Shown: piece by piece, positions 7,593 to 14,735 of the stretch
Position numbering within the stretch: position 1 is the stretch's first letter
How the letters are laid out: every line of letters starts with the position of its first letter
NCBI GenBank assembly: GCA_001800825.1
Contig: MGWD01000047.1
Location: forward strand, 7,600-40,321
Source: Euryarchaeota archaeon RBG_19FT_COMBO_69_17
GTDB lineage: Archaea > Thermoplasmatota > Thermoplasmata > RBG-16-68-12
Direction: 5' to 3'
Length of the DNA stretch: 32,722 nt
Notes under the pieces: generated by a model
Told to the model about the DNA's origin: nothing
Database searches by the model: none
What the model saw: only the letters and a program-made list of their open reading frames with translations
Translations under genes and position numbers: made by a program

Positions 7593-8000
7593 GTGCCCCA
7601 TCCAGCCTACTTCGTCCTCGCCCTGGCCTTCGTGTCCGCCGCGGCCGCAGGAATCGTCGTCCGGGACGCGGACGATGCCCCCGCGCTCACGACGGTCGAA
7701 GGAATCGTCACGCACGTCGCGTGGAACCCGCACTTCGAGGTCGCCGTCGCGTACGAGCTGAGGAACGAGAGCGCGAACGCGACGTACTCCGTGGAGTTCG
7801 GGCCGCCTTGGTGGTGGGCGGAGGTCGGCCTCCCGGAGATCCAGGTCAACGACACCCTGAAGGTTGAGGGGGTCCTCCACGAGGAGAACCACATCGACGC
7901 GTACACGATCTGGGTCGACGGCGGGGACGCGTTCGTCCTCCGCGAGGCGGGCAAGCCCGACTGGGCCCAGGTCGCCTCGGGGCGCTCCGAAGACGCCTGA
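7593..8000 (+). CDS. Small exported protein, probable OB-fold-like domain
   Basis: 135 residues starting with GTG behind a clear Shine-Dalgarno site. The N-terminus is a hydrophobic signal segment or anchor (YFVLALAFVSAAAAGIVV, about 5-22). The mature part is beta-rich: TTVEGIVTHVAW, a Trp-rich PPWWWAEVGLP, then VNDTLKVEGVL and VLREAGKPDWAQ. This order resembles small exported OB-fold-like domains that end in a LRxxxGxPxW motif; the relation is a judgement by eye. Function unknown. No cysteines or metal motif are seen. Confidence 0.7.
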   Translation: MPHPAYFVLALAFVSAAAAGIVVRDADDAPALTTVEGIVTHVAWNPHFEVAVAYELRNESANATYSVEFGPPWWWAEVGLPEIQVNDTLKVEGVLHEENHIDAYTIWVDGGDAFVLREAGKPDWAQVASGRSEDA

Positions 8001-8042
8001 TCGCGACGTCCCACGCGGGGCTTCGACGGCCGTCCAATAACC

Positions 8043-8050
8043 CCTTTATC
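8043..8050 (+). promoter_or_regulatory. TATA-like promoter of the Pro/Trp-rich small protein
   Basis: CCTTTATC (8043-8050) is about 33-40 nt upstream of GTG 8080 / ATG 8086 and lies in an otherwise G+C-rich gap. Confidence 0.45.
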
Positions 8051-8079
8051 CCGCGGCCACGCTGGCCCCGGGAAGGTGC

Positions 8080-8373
8080 GTGACCATGCCCATCCCGACA
8101 TGGATCGTGGCCGTCCTCGCGGCCTCCGGGCTCGCGCTCGGGGGAGCGGCCGCCGCCGGGGTACCGGTGGCGTCCCTCCTCCTGGGGCAGGGCGCGGACG
8201 CGAGCGGTCATCCGTCCAACGAGACGAACGGTGTGCCTCCGGGCCCGCCGGTCTGGCTCGGGGACAGCGCGCCGTACGGGACCCCGACGTGGCTGAACGA
8301 GTCCGCGCCGTACGGCCCGCCAGGCTGGCTCGTCCTGCCGCCCGGCGAGCCCGCGGTCCCGACGGCCCCTTAG
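8080..8373 (+). CDS. Small exported Pro/Trp-rich protein with a short repeat
   Basis: 97 residues from GTG 8080 (or 95 from ATG 8086). A hydrophobic N-terminus (WIVAVLAASGLALGGAAAAG, about 8-27) looks like a signal peptide. The rest is low-complexity and has two imperfect copies of a unit W-L-(G/N)-(D/E)-S-A-P-Y-G-(T/P)-P, followed by PGWLVLPPGEP. Two N-glycosylation sequons (NET, NES) are present, in keeping with an extracellular location. No family recognised. A T-tract follows the stop. Confidence 0.6.
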   Translation: MTMPIPTWIVAVLAASGLALGGAAAAGVPVASLLLGQGADASGHPSNETNGVPPGPPVWLGDSAPYGTPTWLNESAPYGPPGWLVLPPGEPAVPTAP

Positions 8374-8409
8374 GTTGTGGGCGAGGACGGGGACCGCCCG
8401 TCCTCCCTG

Positions 8410-8415
8410 TTTTTT
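8410..8415 (+). terminator. T-tract terminator
   Basis: Six T residues 37 nt after the stop of the small Pro/Trp-rich gene and 37 nt before the protease ATG. Archaeal RNA polymerase terminates at such U-tracts. It would separate the two genes or attenuate read-through. Confidence 0.4.
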
Positions 8416-8451
8416 GTCGGGACGGGACATGGCCGACGGGAGCCGACGACG

Positions 8452-9540
8452 ATGAACCCCCCGCCCTCCCCGCCTCCTCCCGTCGATCGGGGAGCCCTCG
8501 CGGACGTCCGCCGGCGGTCGCGCCGCCGACGGGCCATCGGCGCTGCCTTCATCCTGGCGACCTTCGCGGGCAGCTTCGCCGGCGTCTGGGTCCTGGAGAC
8601 GAGCGGGGTCCTCGAAGGCCCCGAGTGGGCCTTCACGATGACCCAGGTCGCTGACCTCCGGGCGAGCGGGGTCGACGGGTCCGGCCAGGTCGTGTGCCTC
8701 GTCGACACGGGGATCGAGCGGGACCATCCCGCCCTCCGGGCCGTACCCCTTCTCGGCTGGCGGGACTTCGTGAACGGGAGGACGATGCCCTACGACGACG
8801 ACGGTCACGGGACCTCGATGGCGGCGATCCTCGCGGCCCGCGGCCCCTTCGAGGGCGTCGCGCCCGGGGTGGCCCTGCTCGTCGCGAAGGTCCTCGACGC
8901 CCAGGGCCGAGGGACCTCGGGCTCCCTCGCGCAGGCCGCGGCCTTCTGCGCAGACCCGGACGGGGACGGCGACCCCGCGGATGGCGCGTCCGTAATCAGC
9001 CTCTCCCTCGTCGCGACGGCGACGGACCTCCCCGTCGGATCCGACGTGGCCGCGGCCGTGAACGCGGCCCTCCGGCAGGGGATCGTCGTCGTCGCGAGCG
9101 CGGGGAACGACGGCCTCGCGGACGACGGGGACGTGCAGCGGCCCGCCTCGATCCCCGGGGTCCTCGCGGTGGGCGCCGTGGACTCCTTCGGGGCTGTGGC
9201 CCGTTTCAGCTCGATGGGATTCTCCGCGGGCCGGGTGGACCCGGACCGAAAGCCTGAGCTCGTCGCCCCCGGGGTCGACCTCCTGTCCGCGGGCCGGGCC
9301 GGGACGTACCGGCTCGTGAGCGGAACGTCGACGTCCGCAGCGTTCGTCGCGGGAATCGTCGCCCTCCTCCTCGAAGCCCATCCCGCCCTCGCGGGCGCGG
9401 GCACGTACGCGGGCGTGGCCGCGATCAAGGCGGCCCTGGCGGGGACGGCCGCCCCGGGGGCGGGGCAGGCGCTGCCCCACGATCCCCGCTTTGGATACGG
9501 GATCGTCCGGGCCCTTGCCGCGTCCGACATCCTCGGGTGA
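8452..9540 (+). CDS. Membrane-anchored subtilisin-like serine protease (S8)
   Basis: A 362-residue protease. Residues 1-27 are Pro-rich then Arg-rich, followed by one membrane segment (about 28-48) that would place the catalytic domain outside the cell. The triad is complete: Asp85 in CLVDTGIERDHP, His119 in DDDGHGTSMAA, Ser293 in SGTSTSAAFVAG; the oxyanion Asn219 is in VVASAGNDG. An Asp-rich loop DPDGDGDPADG (168-178) is a likely calcium site. There is no propeptide of the usual size between anchor and domain. ATG 8452 is preferred; GTG 8377 is in frame and would add 25 residues. Substrate unknown. Confidence 0.9.
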   Translation: MNPPPSPPPPVDRGALADVRRRSRRRRAIGAAFILATFAGSFAGVWVLETSGVLEGPEWAFTMTQVADLRASGVDGSGQVVCLVDTGIERDHPALRAVPLLGWRDFVNGRTMPYDDDGHGTSMAAILAARGPFEGVAPGVALLVAKVLDAQGRGTSGSLAQAAAFCADPDGDGDPADGASVISLSLVATATDLPVGSDVAAAVNAALRQGIVVVASAGNDGLADDGDVQRPASIPGVLAVGAVDSFGAVARFSSMGFSAGRVDPDRKPELVAPGVDLLSAGRAGTYRLVSGTSTSAAFVAGIVALLLEAHPALAGAGTYAGVAAIKAALAGTAAPGAGQALPHDPRFGYGIVRALAASDILG

Positions 9541-9545
9541 GGAGC

Positions 9546-11240
9546 TCAGCGGCCGTTCACGGGCGGGACGGGCCCGACGGGCGGGACGGGCGCGAAGCCG
9601 CTCGACGTCGGGAGGTCCCAGCCCCTCATCGCGAGCCCGATCGTCCGCTCGACCCGCTGCTCGACGGGGGCCGAGGAGCCTCCGAGCGACTCGACCGCGC
9701 GCAGCCTCGGGAGGAGGCCCTGGCGGTTCGCGTTCTGGATCTCGAGCCCCGGCCGCCGGTTCACCTCGAGGACGACGGGCCCGTGCCGCGCGTCGAGGAC
9801 GATGTCGACGCCCGCGAACCCGAGGCCCGAGGCCTCCTGGGCCGCGCAGGCAGTCTCGAGGACCTCGCGCCACCGCGGGACCTGAAAGCCGCGCAGGGAC
9901 ACGCCCGTGTCCGGGTGCACGTCGACCCGGACCCCGTTCCAGACCGCAGAGGTCAGGCGGCCCGTGACGAGGTCCACGCCCGCCCCGACGGCCCCCGTGT
10001 GGAGGTTCGCGCGGCCCTTGGACGCCTTCGTCGGCAGGCGGGCCATCGCCATGACGGGATGGCCGAGGAGGGTCAGGACGCGGACGTCGAGGACGCCCTC
10101 CGGGGCGAGGGGATTCAGGGTGGGGTCCTGCTCGAGGTGCTCCTCGAGAATCGCGGAGTCGCCCATCCCGTCGTTGAAGTCCCCGTCCACGATCCGCTGG
10201 ATGTGATGGAGGACCTGATCCGGACTCTCCACATGGCCGTTCACGCGGAACCCGCCCGGGACGCGCCCCTTCACGAGGAGGATCCCCTCGCCCCCGTACG
10301 CGGACGCGGGCTTGACGGCGAAACGCTCGAGCCCGCCCAGGAGGGCCGCGGCCTGGGGCAGGTCCTTCCGGCCCCGGACGACGAGGTATGTCTCCGGCAT
10401 GGGGATCCCCTGGGGGACGAGGAGGGCCTTCACCCGGGCCTTGTCGAGGGTTGCGAGGAGCCCCTTCGGGTTGTACCGGTCCACGTAGTCCCGGTTCCGC
10501 CGGTTCATCGTGAGGATGCCCCCGTCGAGGGCGTCGTCGCGGCCGGGCCTCGAGCCACGGAACCGGAACCGCTCGGAGATCCGGAACTTCACCCGGGTCC
10601 CGAGGAGCCAGTTCAGGAGGACGAGGCCCGTCCACGAGAGAGGGTTCCGGGCGACGAACGCGACGAGCGGCTCCTGGACCATGACGACGTAGGCCACGAC
10701 GATCGCGACCGTCGTGAGGCCGAGGGTCCGGAGGGACTTCGCCCAACCCACCCGGAGGATGTCCTCGACGAACCGTTCCGCGAACCACGCCGTGATGAGG
10801 ACGGGGAAGACGGCGGCGTACGCGAGGCCCGGGGCGCTCAGGTACGCGCCCGCGAGGGTGGACCCGACGGCCACGAGGGCGACGATCGTCACGAGGATCG
10901 CGACCCGGTGGGCCTCCTGGATCCCCTCCCGGGAGATCGCGCCCCTCGCGAGGACGACGGCGAGGAGCATGAACGCGAAGATGAGGAACCCGAGGACGGG
11001 CCCCGCGAGGAGGAGGGAGACGGCGACGATCACAGCGCCGAAGGTCCCGTACGTCTTGAGCCCGACGAGGTTCCGGAGAATCGCGACGGCCGTCGCGCCC
11101 AGGACGATCTGGAAGAACACGTGGAGGGAGAGGAGGGATGCGACGAAGGGCGCCACGCTGAGCTGGAACCACAGGGTGACGGCTCCGATCACGGCGACGA
11201 AGGCGAGGAACGGCGCATGGTTCGGACGGGGCCGGGACAC
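9546..11240 (-). CDS. 7TM membrane domain fused to a RimK-like ATP-grasp ligase domain
   Basis: A two-part protein of about 564 residues. The N-terminal part (about 1-235) has some seven hydrophobic helices; the stretch GLKTYGTFGAVIVAVSLLLA resembles the 7TM domain linked to inactive transglutaminases in bacteria (7TM_transglut). From MNRRNRDYVDRYNP (about 245) to 545 it resembles the alpha-L-glutamate-ligase-like ATP-grasp proteins encoded beside them: FAVKPASAYGGEGILLVKGR, VMAMARLPTKASKGRANLH, VDIVLDARHGPVVLEVNRRP. The metal-binding Glu-Asn pair is retained. The tail is Pro/Val-rich. Start is uncertain: GTG 11240 lies 75 nt after a TATA box, GTG 11297 would extend it. Likely ligates an amino acid to a peptide or other acceptor at the membrane; the substrate is unknown. 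Confidence 0.78.
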   Translation of the reverse strand: MSRPRPNHAPFLAFVAVIGAVTLWFQLSVAPFVASLLSLHVFFQIVLGATAVAILRNLVGLKTYGTFGAVIVAVSLLLAGPVLGFLIFAFMLLAVVLARGAISREGIQEAHRVAILVTIVALVAVGSTLAGAYLSAPGLAYAAVFPVLITAWFAERFVEDILRVGWAKSLRTLGLTTVAIVVAYVVMVQEPLVAFVARNPLSWTGLVLLNWLLGTRVKFRISERFRFRGSRPGRDDALDGGILTMNRRNRDYVDRYNPKGLLATLDKARVKALLVPQGIPMPETYLVVRGRKDLPQAAALLGGLERFAVKPASAYGGEGILLVKGRVPGGFRVNGHVESPDQVLHHIQRIVDGDFNDGMGDSAILEEHLEQDPTLNPLAPEGVLDVRVLTLLGHPVMAMARLPTKASKGRANLHTGAVGAGVDLVTGRLTSAVWNGVRVDVHPDTGVSLRGFQVPRWREVLETACAAQEASGLGFAGVDIVLDARHGPVVLEVNRRPGLEIQNANRQGLLPRLRAVESLGGSSAPVEQRVERTIGLAMRGWDLPTSSGFAPVPPVGPVPPVNGR

Positions 11241-11309
11241 GGGGACAGGACTCCGCTTCGGACGCGCCCGGCATCCCGGGCGACGACATCGCCTCACGAG
11301 CGTCCGTCG

Positions 11310-11318
11310 AATTAAAGG
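11310..11318 (-). promoter_or_regulatory. TATA-like promoter of the 7TM/ATP-grasp gene
   Basis: CCTTTAATT on the minus strand. Transcription from about 11290 would leave GTG 11240 as first in-frame start with a leader of about 50 nt. It is in the gap after the regulator stop at 11366. Confidence 0.5.
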
Positions 11319-11365
11319 ATGATTGAACGCTCTTCGAAGCGGCAACGGACGTCGGACCCGGGCCG

Positions 11366-11914
11366 CTAGAGGCGGAACTCGCCCCATACGCGGATGAACG
11401 TGTCGATCTGGTCCTGGGTCGCGAGCTCGTATGTGGCCATGAGCCGCGCGACGGCCTTGGGGTCCGCCACGCGGTAGCCCCGCTCCCGGGCCTCCGCGCG
11501 GTCCACGACCCGCGACGCGAGCATCTTCTTGAGGTGGTGGGACAGGGTGGAGCCGGACACGGAGACCTGGGCGAGGATCTCCTTATGGGACGCGGAGTCC
11601 CGCTCCATGAGGAACGCGAGGACACGGAGCGGGACGGGCTGGCGCAGGAGGGCGAGGGCCACCTTCTCCCAATCCGAGAGGGCGGGGCGGACCTCCTCGC
11701 TCCCGGGGACGGACCGCGGGTAGTAGCGCTTGTACTCCCCGTCCATCGATGCCGCTACGAGTTCGTGCTTCTCGAGGAAGCGGAGGTGGTAGTCGACAAG
11801 GGTGATCGAGAGACCCAGGGCGCGCGCGATCTCGCGGAGATGGAAGCCCGGGTTCTTCTGGACGAACCGGAACAGGTCCCTCCGCGTCTCGACGGCGAGG
11901 ACGGTCTCATCCAT
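11366..11914 (-). CDS. Transcriptional regulator with two winged-helix domains
   Basis: 182 residues with two helix-turn-helix domains. The first (about 5-60) has HLREIARALGLSITLVDYHL; the second (about 85-150) has SHKEILAQVSVSGSTLSHHL and a wing near RGYRVADPKAV. Such tandem ArsR-like regulators are common in Euryarchaeota. It lies directly behind a small 3-TM protein gene on the same strand (16 nt, or 7 nt if GTG 11923 is used), so the pair is probably co-transcribed and may work together as membrane sensor and regulator, which is inference. Confidence 0.78.
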   Translation of the reverse strand: MDETVLAVETRRDLFRFVQKNPGFHLREIARALGLSITLVDYHLRFLEKHELVAASMDGEYKRYYPRSVPGSEEVRPALSDWEKVALALLRQPVPLRVLAFLMERDSASHKEILAQVSVSGSTLSHHLKKMLASRVVDRAEARERGYRVADPKAVARLMATYELATQDQIDTFIRVWGEFRL

Positions 11915-11930
11915 GGAGACCACGCGAGGT

Positions 11931-12206
11931 TCACCGGCGGAGGGTGAAGCCGTAGAAGAAGGCGAGGATTGTGAGATCGAAGGCGCCCCACAGGACGACG
12001 AGCGTGGGCAGGGCGATCTCCAGGAGGAAGAGGGCTGCCGTGAGGACGATCCCCTTCGCGAAGAACATCCCGAACGCGGCCCCGAGGAACACCATGTGAC
12101 GGTCCTTCGTGCGCCGCCAGGCGAGCAGCGCGATCGCGGTCAGGGCGAGGGCGAAGACGGTCACCGCCGCGACGAGAAAGTTCTCGACGGCCACCAGGGG
12201 AACCAC
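11931..12206 (-). CDS. Small three-helix membrane protein
   Basis: 91 residues with three hydrophobic helices (about 8-30, 38-61, 66-86) and the loop AWRRTKDRHMVFLG between the first two. No catalytic motif. Size, topology and position before a winged-helix gene resemble the DUF7521-type small membrane proteins of haloarchaea, but this assignment is tentative. The GTG at 12206 is 26 nt from a TATA-like box, fitting a leaderless transcript that continues into the regulator. Confidence 0.65.
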   Translation of the reverse strand: MVPLVAVENFLVAAVTVFALALTAIALLAWRRTKDRHMVFLGAAFGMFFAKGIVLTAALFLLEIALPTLVVLWGAFDLTILAFFYGFTLRR

Positions 12207-12227
12207 CGGGTCCGTAAAGGGCGCCGA

Positions 12228-12236
12228 CGTTAAGGA
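12228..12236 (-). promoter_or_regulatory. TATA-like promoter of the 3-TM protein and regulator
   Basis: TCCTTAACG on the minus strand, centred 26 nt before GTG 12206. It sits only 9 bp upstream, in coordinate terms, of the stop of the next minus-strand gene. Confidence 0.5.
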
Positions 12237-12244
12237 TTCCGCGT

Positions 12245-13348
12245 CTACTCGCCCTTCCGCCGTCGACGTCCCGCGAGGAGGACGGTCGTCCCGACGAGGG
12301 CCGCCATGGCGACGAGGGAGACGCCGTACAGGAGGGCGTCGCCCTGGAGGTCCGGGGGCGGCGGCAGGAGGAGGATCCCCTCGTAGGCCGCGCTCACGAC
12401 GCCGAGGGTCGGGTCGTGGACGATCCGGACGAGGTCCGCGTCGAGGCCTTCGGGGAACGCGAGGAGGAGCTCGTAGCCCTCCTCCGGGAGCTCGCTCCAG
12501 TGGGTCGACCGGACCACGAGGGGCCCTTCAACGCCGTCCGCGGTCGCGTTATTCGCCCAGGAGAAGAACATCGTCGAGGGCCTCGCACCCGATGTGATGT
12601 TGATCCAGCTCTCGTCCGAGCTGAACCCTCGCCTCGCGTCCCAGCTGTCATGCTCGAAGTCCATCGCGCTCTCGTCCGAGGACTCCACGCGGAGGGCGAT
12701 TCCGACCCGAGATCCGGGCACCTCGAACGTGTGGTTGAGATGGAGGTCCATCTTGACCTCCATCGGGGTCAGGATGCGGTCCGGCCCGAGCCGCAGGAAG
12801 CGCTGGGCCGCCGTGAGGACGAGGAACGCGTCCGTGCCGGGCCGCCATGTGGAGCGCAGCTCGAACGTGTGGACGAAGCCCCCGTCTGCGCTGGTGGCTT
12901 CGCGGTGGGACATCGTCAGGTTCTCGAACGCGGACCCACCGAGACTCCAGTCGCTCACGATCTCGTCGTCCAAGATCAACCCGTTCCCGTCCGCGTCGGC
13001 CCACTCGAAGAGCCGGTCGAACTTCGCGGTGAAGGAACCCGCGTAGCCTCCAGTGTCCTCGCGGAAATAGGTCAGATCGAAGGCGCCCTGCTCGTACGTC
13101 AGGCGGAACCGATCGTCAGCGGGCGCGCCGACGGAGTTGCTGCTGAGGAACAGGTTCCTCGGCGCGATCGCGGGCAGGACGCCCCCGTCCACCGTCCGCT
13201 CCGTGCGATCCTCGATGTCGTCGGGCACGAGGTCCCCGTCCGCGTCACCGCCATCCGCGCGGGCGACGCTCGACGCGAGGACGAGGAAGGACGCCGTGGC
13301 CATGGCGAGGACGGCGGAGCCCCACGGCCGGTCACGCCCAAAAGCCAT
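12245..13348 (-). CDS. Surface protein with signal peptide, Asp-rich calcium motifs and C-terminal anchor
   Basis: About 367 residues. A signal peptide (AVLAMATASFLVLASSVARA) precedes an Asp-rich segment, DGGDADGDLVPDDIED, like type-3 thrombospondin or dockerin calcium repeats. A second acid cluster, WADADGNGLILDDE, is EF-hand-like. A large beta-rich ectodomain with three N-glycosylation sequons (NLT, NHT, NIT) and one NAT follows. A single C-terminal membrane helix and the tail RRRRKGE make it type I. No enzyme motif is visible. ATG 13348 is 25 nt from a TATA box; ATG 13354 just upstream is in frame and equally possible. Confidence 0.72.
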   Translation of the reverse strand: MAFGRDRPWGSAVLAMATASFLVLASSVARADGGDADGDLVPDDIEDRTERTVDGGVLPAIAPRNLFLSSNSVGAPADDRFRLTYEQGAFDLTYFREDTGGYAGSFTAKFDRLFEWADADGNGLILDDEIVSDWSLGGSAFENLTMSHREATSADGGFVHTFELRSTWRPGTDAFLVLTAAQRFLRLGPDRILTPMEVKMDLHLNHTFEVPGSRVGIALRVESSDESAMDFEHDSWDARRGFSSDESWINITSGARPSTMFFSWANNATADGVEGPLVVRSTHWSELPEEGYELLLAFPEGLDADLVRIVHDPTLGVVSAAYEGILLLPPPPDLQGDALLYGVSLVAMAALVGTTVLLAGRRRRKGE

Positions 13349-13369
13349 CGCCATTCGATTCAGGTCGGG

Positions 13370-13377
13370 ATATAAAG
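13370..13377 (-). promoter_or_regulatory. TATA-like promoter of the surface protein gene
   Basis: CTTTATAT on the minus strand, 25 nt before ATG 13348, so a leaderless mRNA is likely. A second, T-rich patch (TTTTACGC) lies further upstream. Confidence 0.6.
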
Positions 13378-13462
13378 ACGTTGTTTTACGCTTTTCGAAG
13401 CCCCGCCTCCCGGTCCCGCTCCGCGGAAGGCCACGAAACGCCATCCACCGGGTCGCCCGCCC

Positions 13463-13684
13463 TCACTCCTGGACGACTTCCCCGAACGCCATTCGGCGGT
13501 GGACCCGCGTGATCCGGATCTTGACCTGGTCGCCGACCTTCGTGCCCGGCACGAAGACGACGAAGTTCTGGATCCGGGCCAGGCCGTCGCCCTCCCGTCC
13601 CATGTCCTCGATCTTGGCTTCGTACACCTTGCCCTCTTCCACGGGGGCGACGGGAGGGCGGAAGCCCGATCCGCTATTCGACAT
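13463..13684 (-). CDS. TRAM-domain RNA-binding protein
   Basis: A 73-residue stand-alone TRAM domain: VEEGKVYEAKIEDMGREGDG, VVFVPGTKVGDQVKIRITRV and a short C-terminal strand. Single TRAM proteins act as RNA chaperones in archaea, where they partly take the place of bacterial cold-shock proteins. ATG 13684 is chosen; GTG 13693 is in frame three codons upstream. It has its own TATA box about 60 nt before the ATG, so the mRNA should have a short leader. Confidence 0.9.
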   Translation of the reverse strand: MSNSGSGFRPPVAPVEEGKVYEAKIEDMGREGDGLARIQNFVVFVPGTKVGDQVKIRITRVHRRMAFGEVVQE

Positions 13685-13739
13685 CCGATGCACCGATCGG
13701 CGGCGCGCGGCCGCCGATGGGTTCGCATCCCCTGCGGCG

Positions 13740-13747
13740 TATTTAAT
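13740..13747 (-). promoter_or_regulatory. TATA-like promoter of the TRAM gene
   Basis: ATTAAATA on the minus strand, in an A/T-rich island just after the stop of the upstream zinc-ribbon gene. A transcript from about 13717 would carry a leader of roughly 30 nt before ATG 13684. Confidence 0.55.
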
Positions 13748-13768
13748 GATATAGGCAGGCCGAAGGCC

Positions 13769-14191
13769 TCATGCGTCCCGCGCGGAGCCGAAGTCGTAAT
13801 CCGTGTCCGAGGGGCGCGAAAGGCGGAGGGAGAGAATCAGAAAGACGATGCCGAGGATGAGGACGATGAGCCCCACCGCCGCGACGAGTCGGTTCACCTG
13901 GCCGAACGCCTCGAATGCGTCGTACTCCCCGACGGAGATCCGGAACACGTCATGAAGCCAGGAGCCGAGGGCGATCCCGGGCCCCCCGAGGAGGATGAGG
14001 GCGACCCCGAGGTAGAAGAGGAGTTTTTCCCGGAGGCCCACCCGCTTCTCCGGTTTCACCGCGGCCTCCGCGGGCATCTCGAGGACCTCTTCCGCGAAGA
14101 GCTCCCCGCACTGCGGGCACTCCGAGGCGTCGAGGGCCACCGCGGAGCCGCAGCTCGGGCATTCGGCCAAGGCTTCCTCCGGTTCGGGCAT
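13769..14191 (-). CDS. Zinc-ribbon membrane protein with two TM helices
   Basis: 140 residues. An N-terminal zinc ribbon (CPSCGSAVALDASECPQCG, about 11-29) is followed by an acidic linker and two membrane helices (about 56-79 and 101-124). The ribbon would face the cytosol. Proteins of this layout are frequent in archaea and mostly uncharacterised; adaptor or protein-contact roles are usual guesses. The ATG at 14191 is about 31 nt from a TATA-like box, supporting a leaderless mRNA. Confidence 0.75.
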   Translation of the reverse strand: MPEPEEALAECPSCGSAVALDASECPQCGELFAEEVLEMPAEAAVKPEKRVGLREKLLFYLGVALILLGGPGIALGSWLHDVFRISVGEYDAFEAFGQVNRLVAAVGLIVLILGIVFLILSLRLSRPSDTDYDFGSARDA

Positions 14192-14218
14192 GCGCGTCCG
14201 AATGGGGTCGTTCCAGGG

Positions 14219-14226
14219 CTAAAGTC
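14219..14226 (-). promoter_or_regulatory. TATA-like promoter of the zinc-ribbon membrane gene
   Basis: ACTTTAGC on the minus strand, centred about 31 nt before ATG 14191. The rest of the gap to 14369 shows nothing else that could be recognised. Confidence 0.45.
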
Positions 14227-14369
14227 GTTTGCCCCCGGCTATCCGTTTCGAGAACCGGGGGCCCGGGGAGCGCCGGGGTCGGCCTCTCAGAGCGGGAAGG
14301 ACGGCTCCGACGACGGAGTCACAGTCGGCGCCATACGCGAAGGCCGCGGTCGAGCACGGAGCTGCCGGT

Positions 14370-14735
14370 TCAGAACAGCTCCGCAATCGCCTCGAACACG
14401 GGGGGCCATACGAGCAGGACGGCCACGAGGAGCGAGACGAGGAAGACCCCGAACCACCGCCTCATGTTCAGCTCGCGCTTCCGGAGCGCGACGTGGAGGA
14501 TGAGCCAGCCCCCGAGCCACGCGCTGAACGCGATGACCTCCTTCCCGCTGTACGGGCCGATCCCCGTGTTCAGCGTAATCGCGGTCCTGAACCCCGCGTC
14601 GATCGCGGAGATGATGTTCACGAGGCCGAGGACCAGGAGTCCGATGACCGCAGCCAACAGGGCGGCGACGGCGACCCCGCTCGGGATCCGGACGTCTCCG
14701 GGCGTCTCGTGGGACATCTCGACGGCAGCGTCCAT
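14370..14735 (-). CDS. Three-helix membrane protein, partner of the upstream five-helix protein
   Basis: 121 residues with three helices (about 21-44, 65-84, 93-112). His81 lies at the end of the second helix in GGWLILHVALRKRE. The ATG directly follows the stop codon of the upstream gene (TGA then ATG, no gap), so translation is surely coupled and the two products probably form one membrane complex. ATG 14717 is an alternative start six codons in. No known family recognised. A redox or cytochrome-like subunit is possible from layout, but there is no firm motif. Confidence 0.7.
   Translation of the reverse strand: MDAAVEMSHETPGDVRIPSGVAVAALLAAVIGLLVLGLVNIISAIDAGFRTAITLNTGIGPYSGKEVIAFSAWLGGWLILHVALRKRELNMRRWFGVFLVSLLVAVLLVWPPVFEAIAELF

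Noticed and set aside
7846-11625. Minus-strand frame of more than 1,200 codons
   Set aside because: Arg/Pro/Gly-rich composition, antisense to the protease and in another frame of the ATP-grasp and regulator genes; a G+C artefact.
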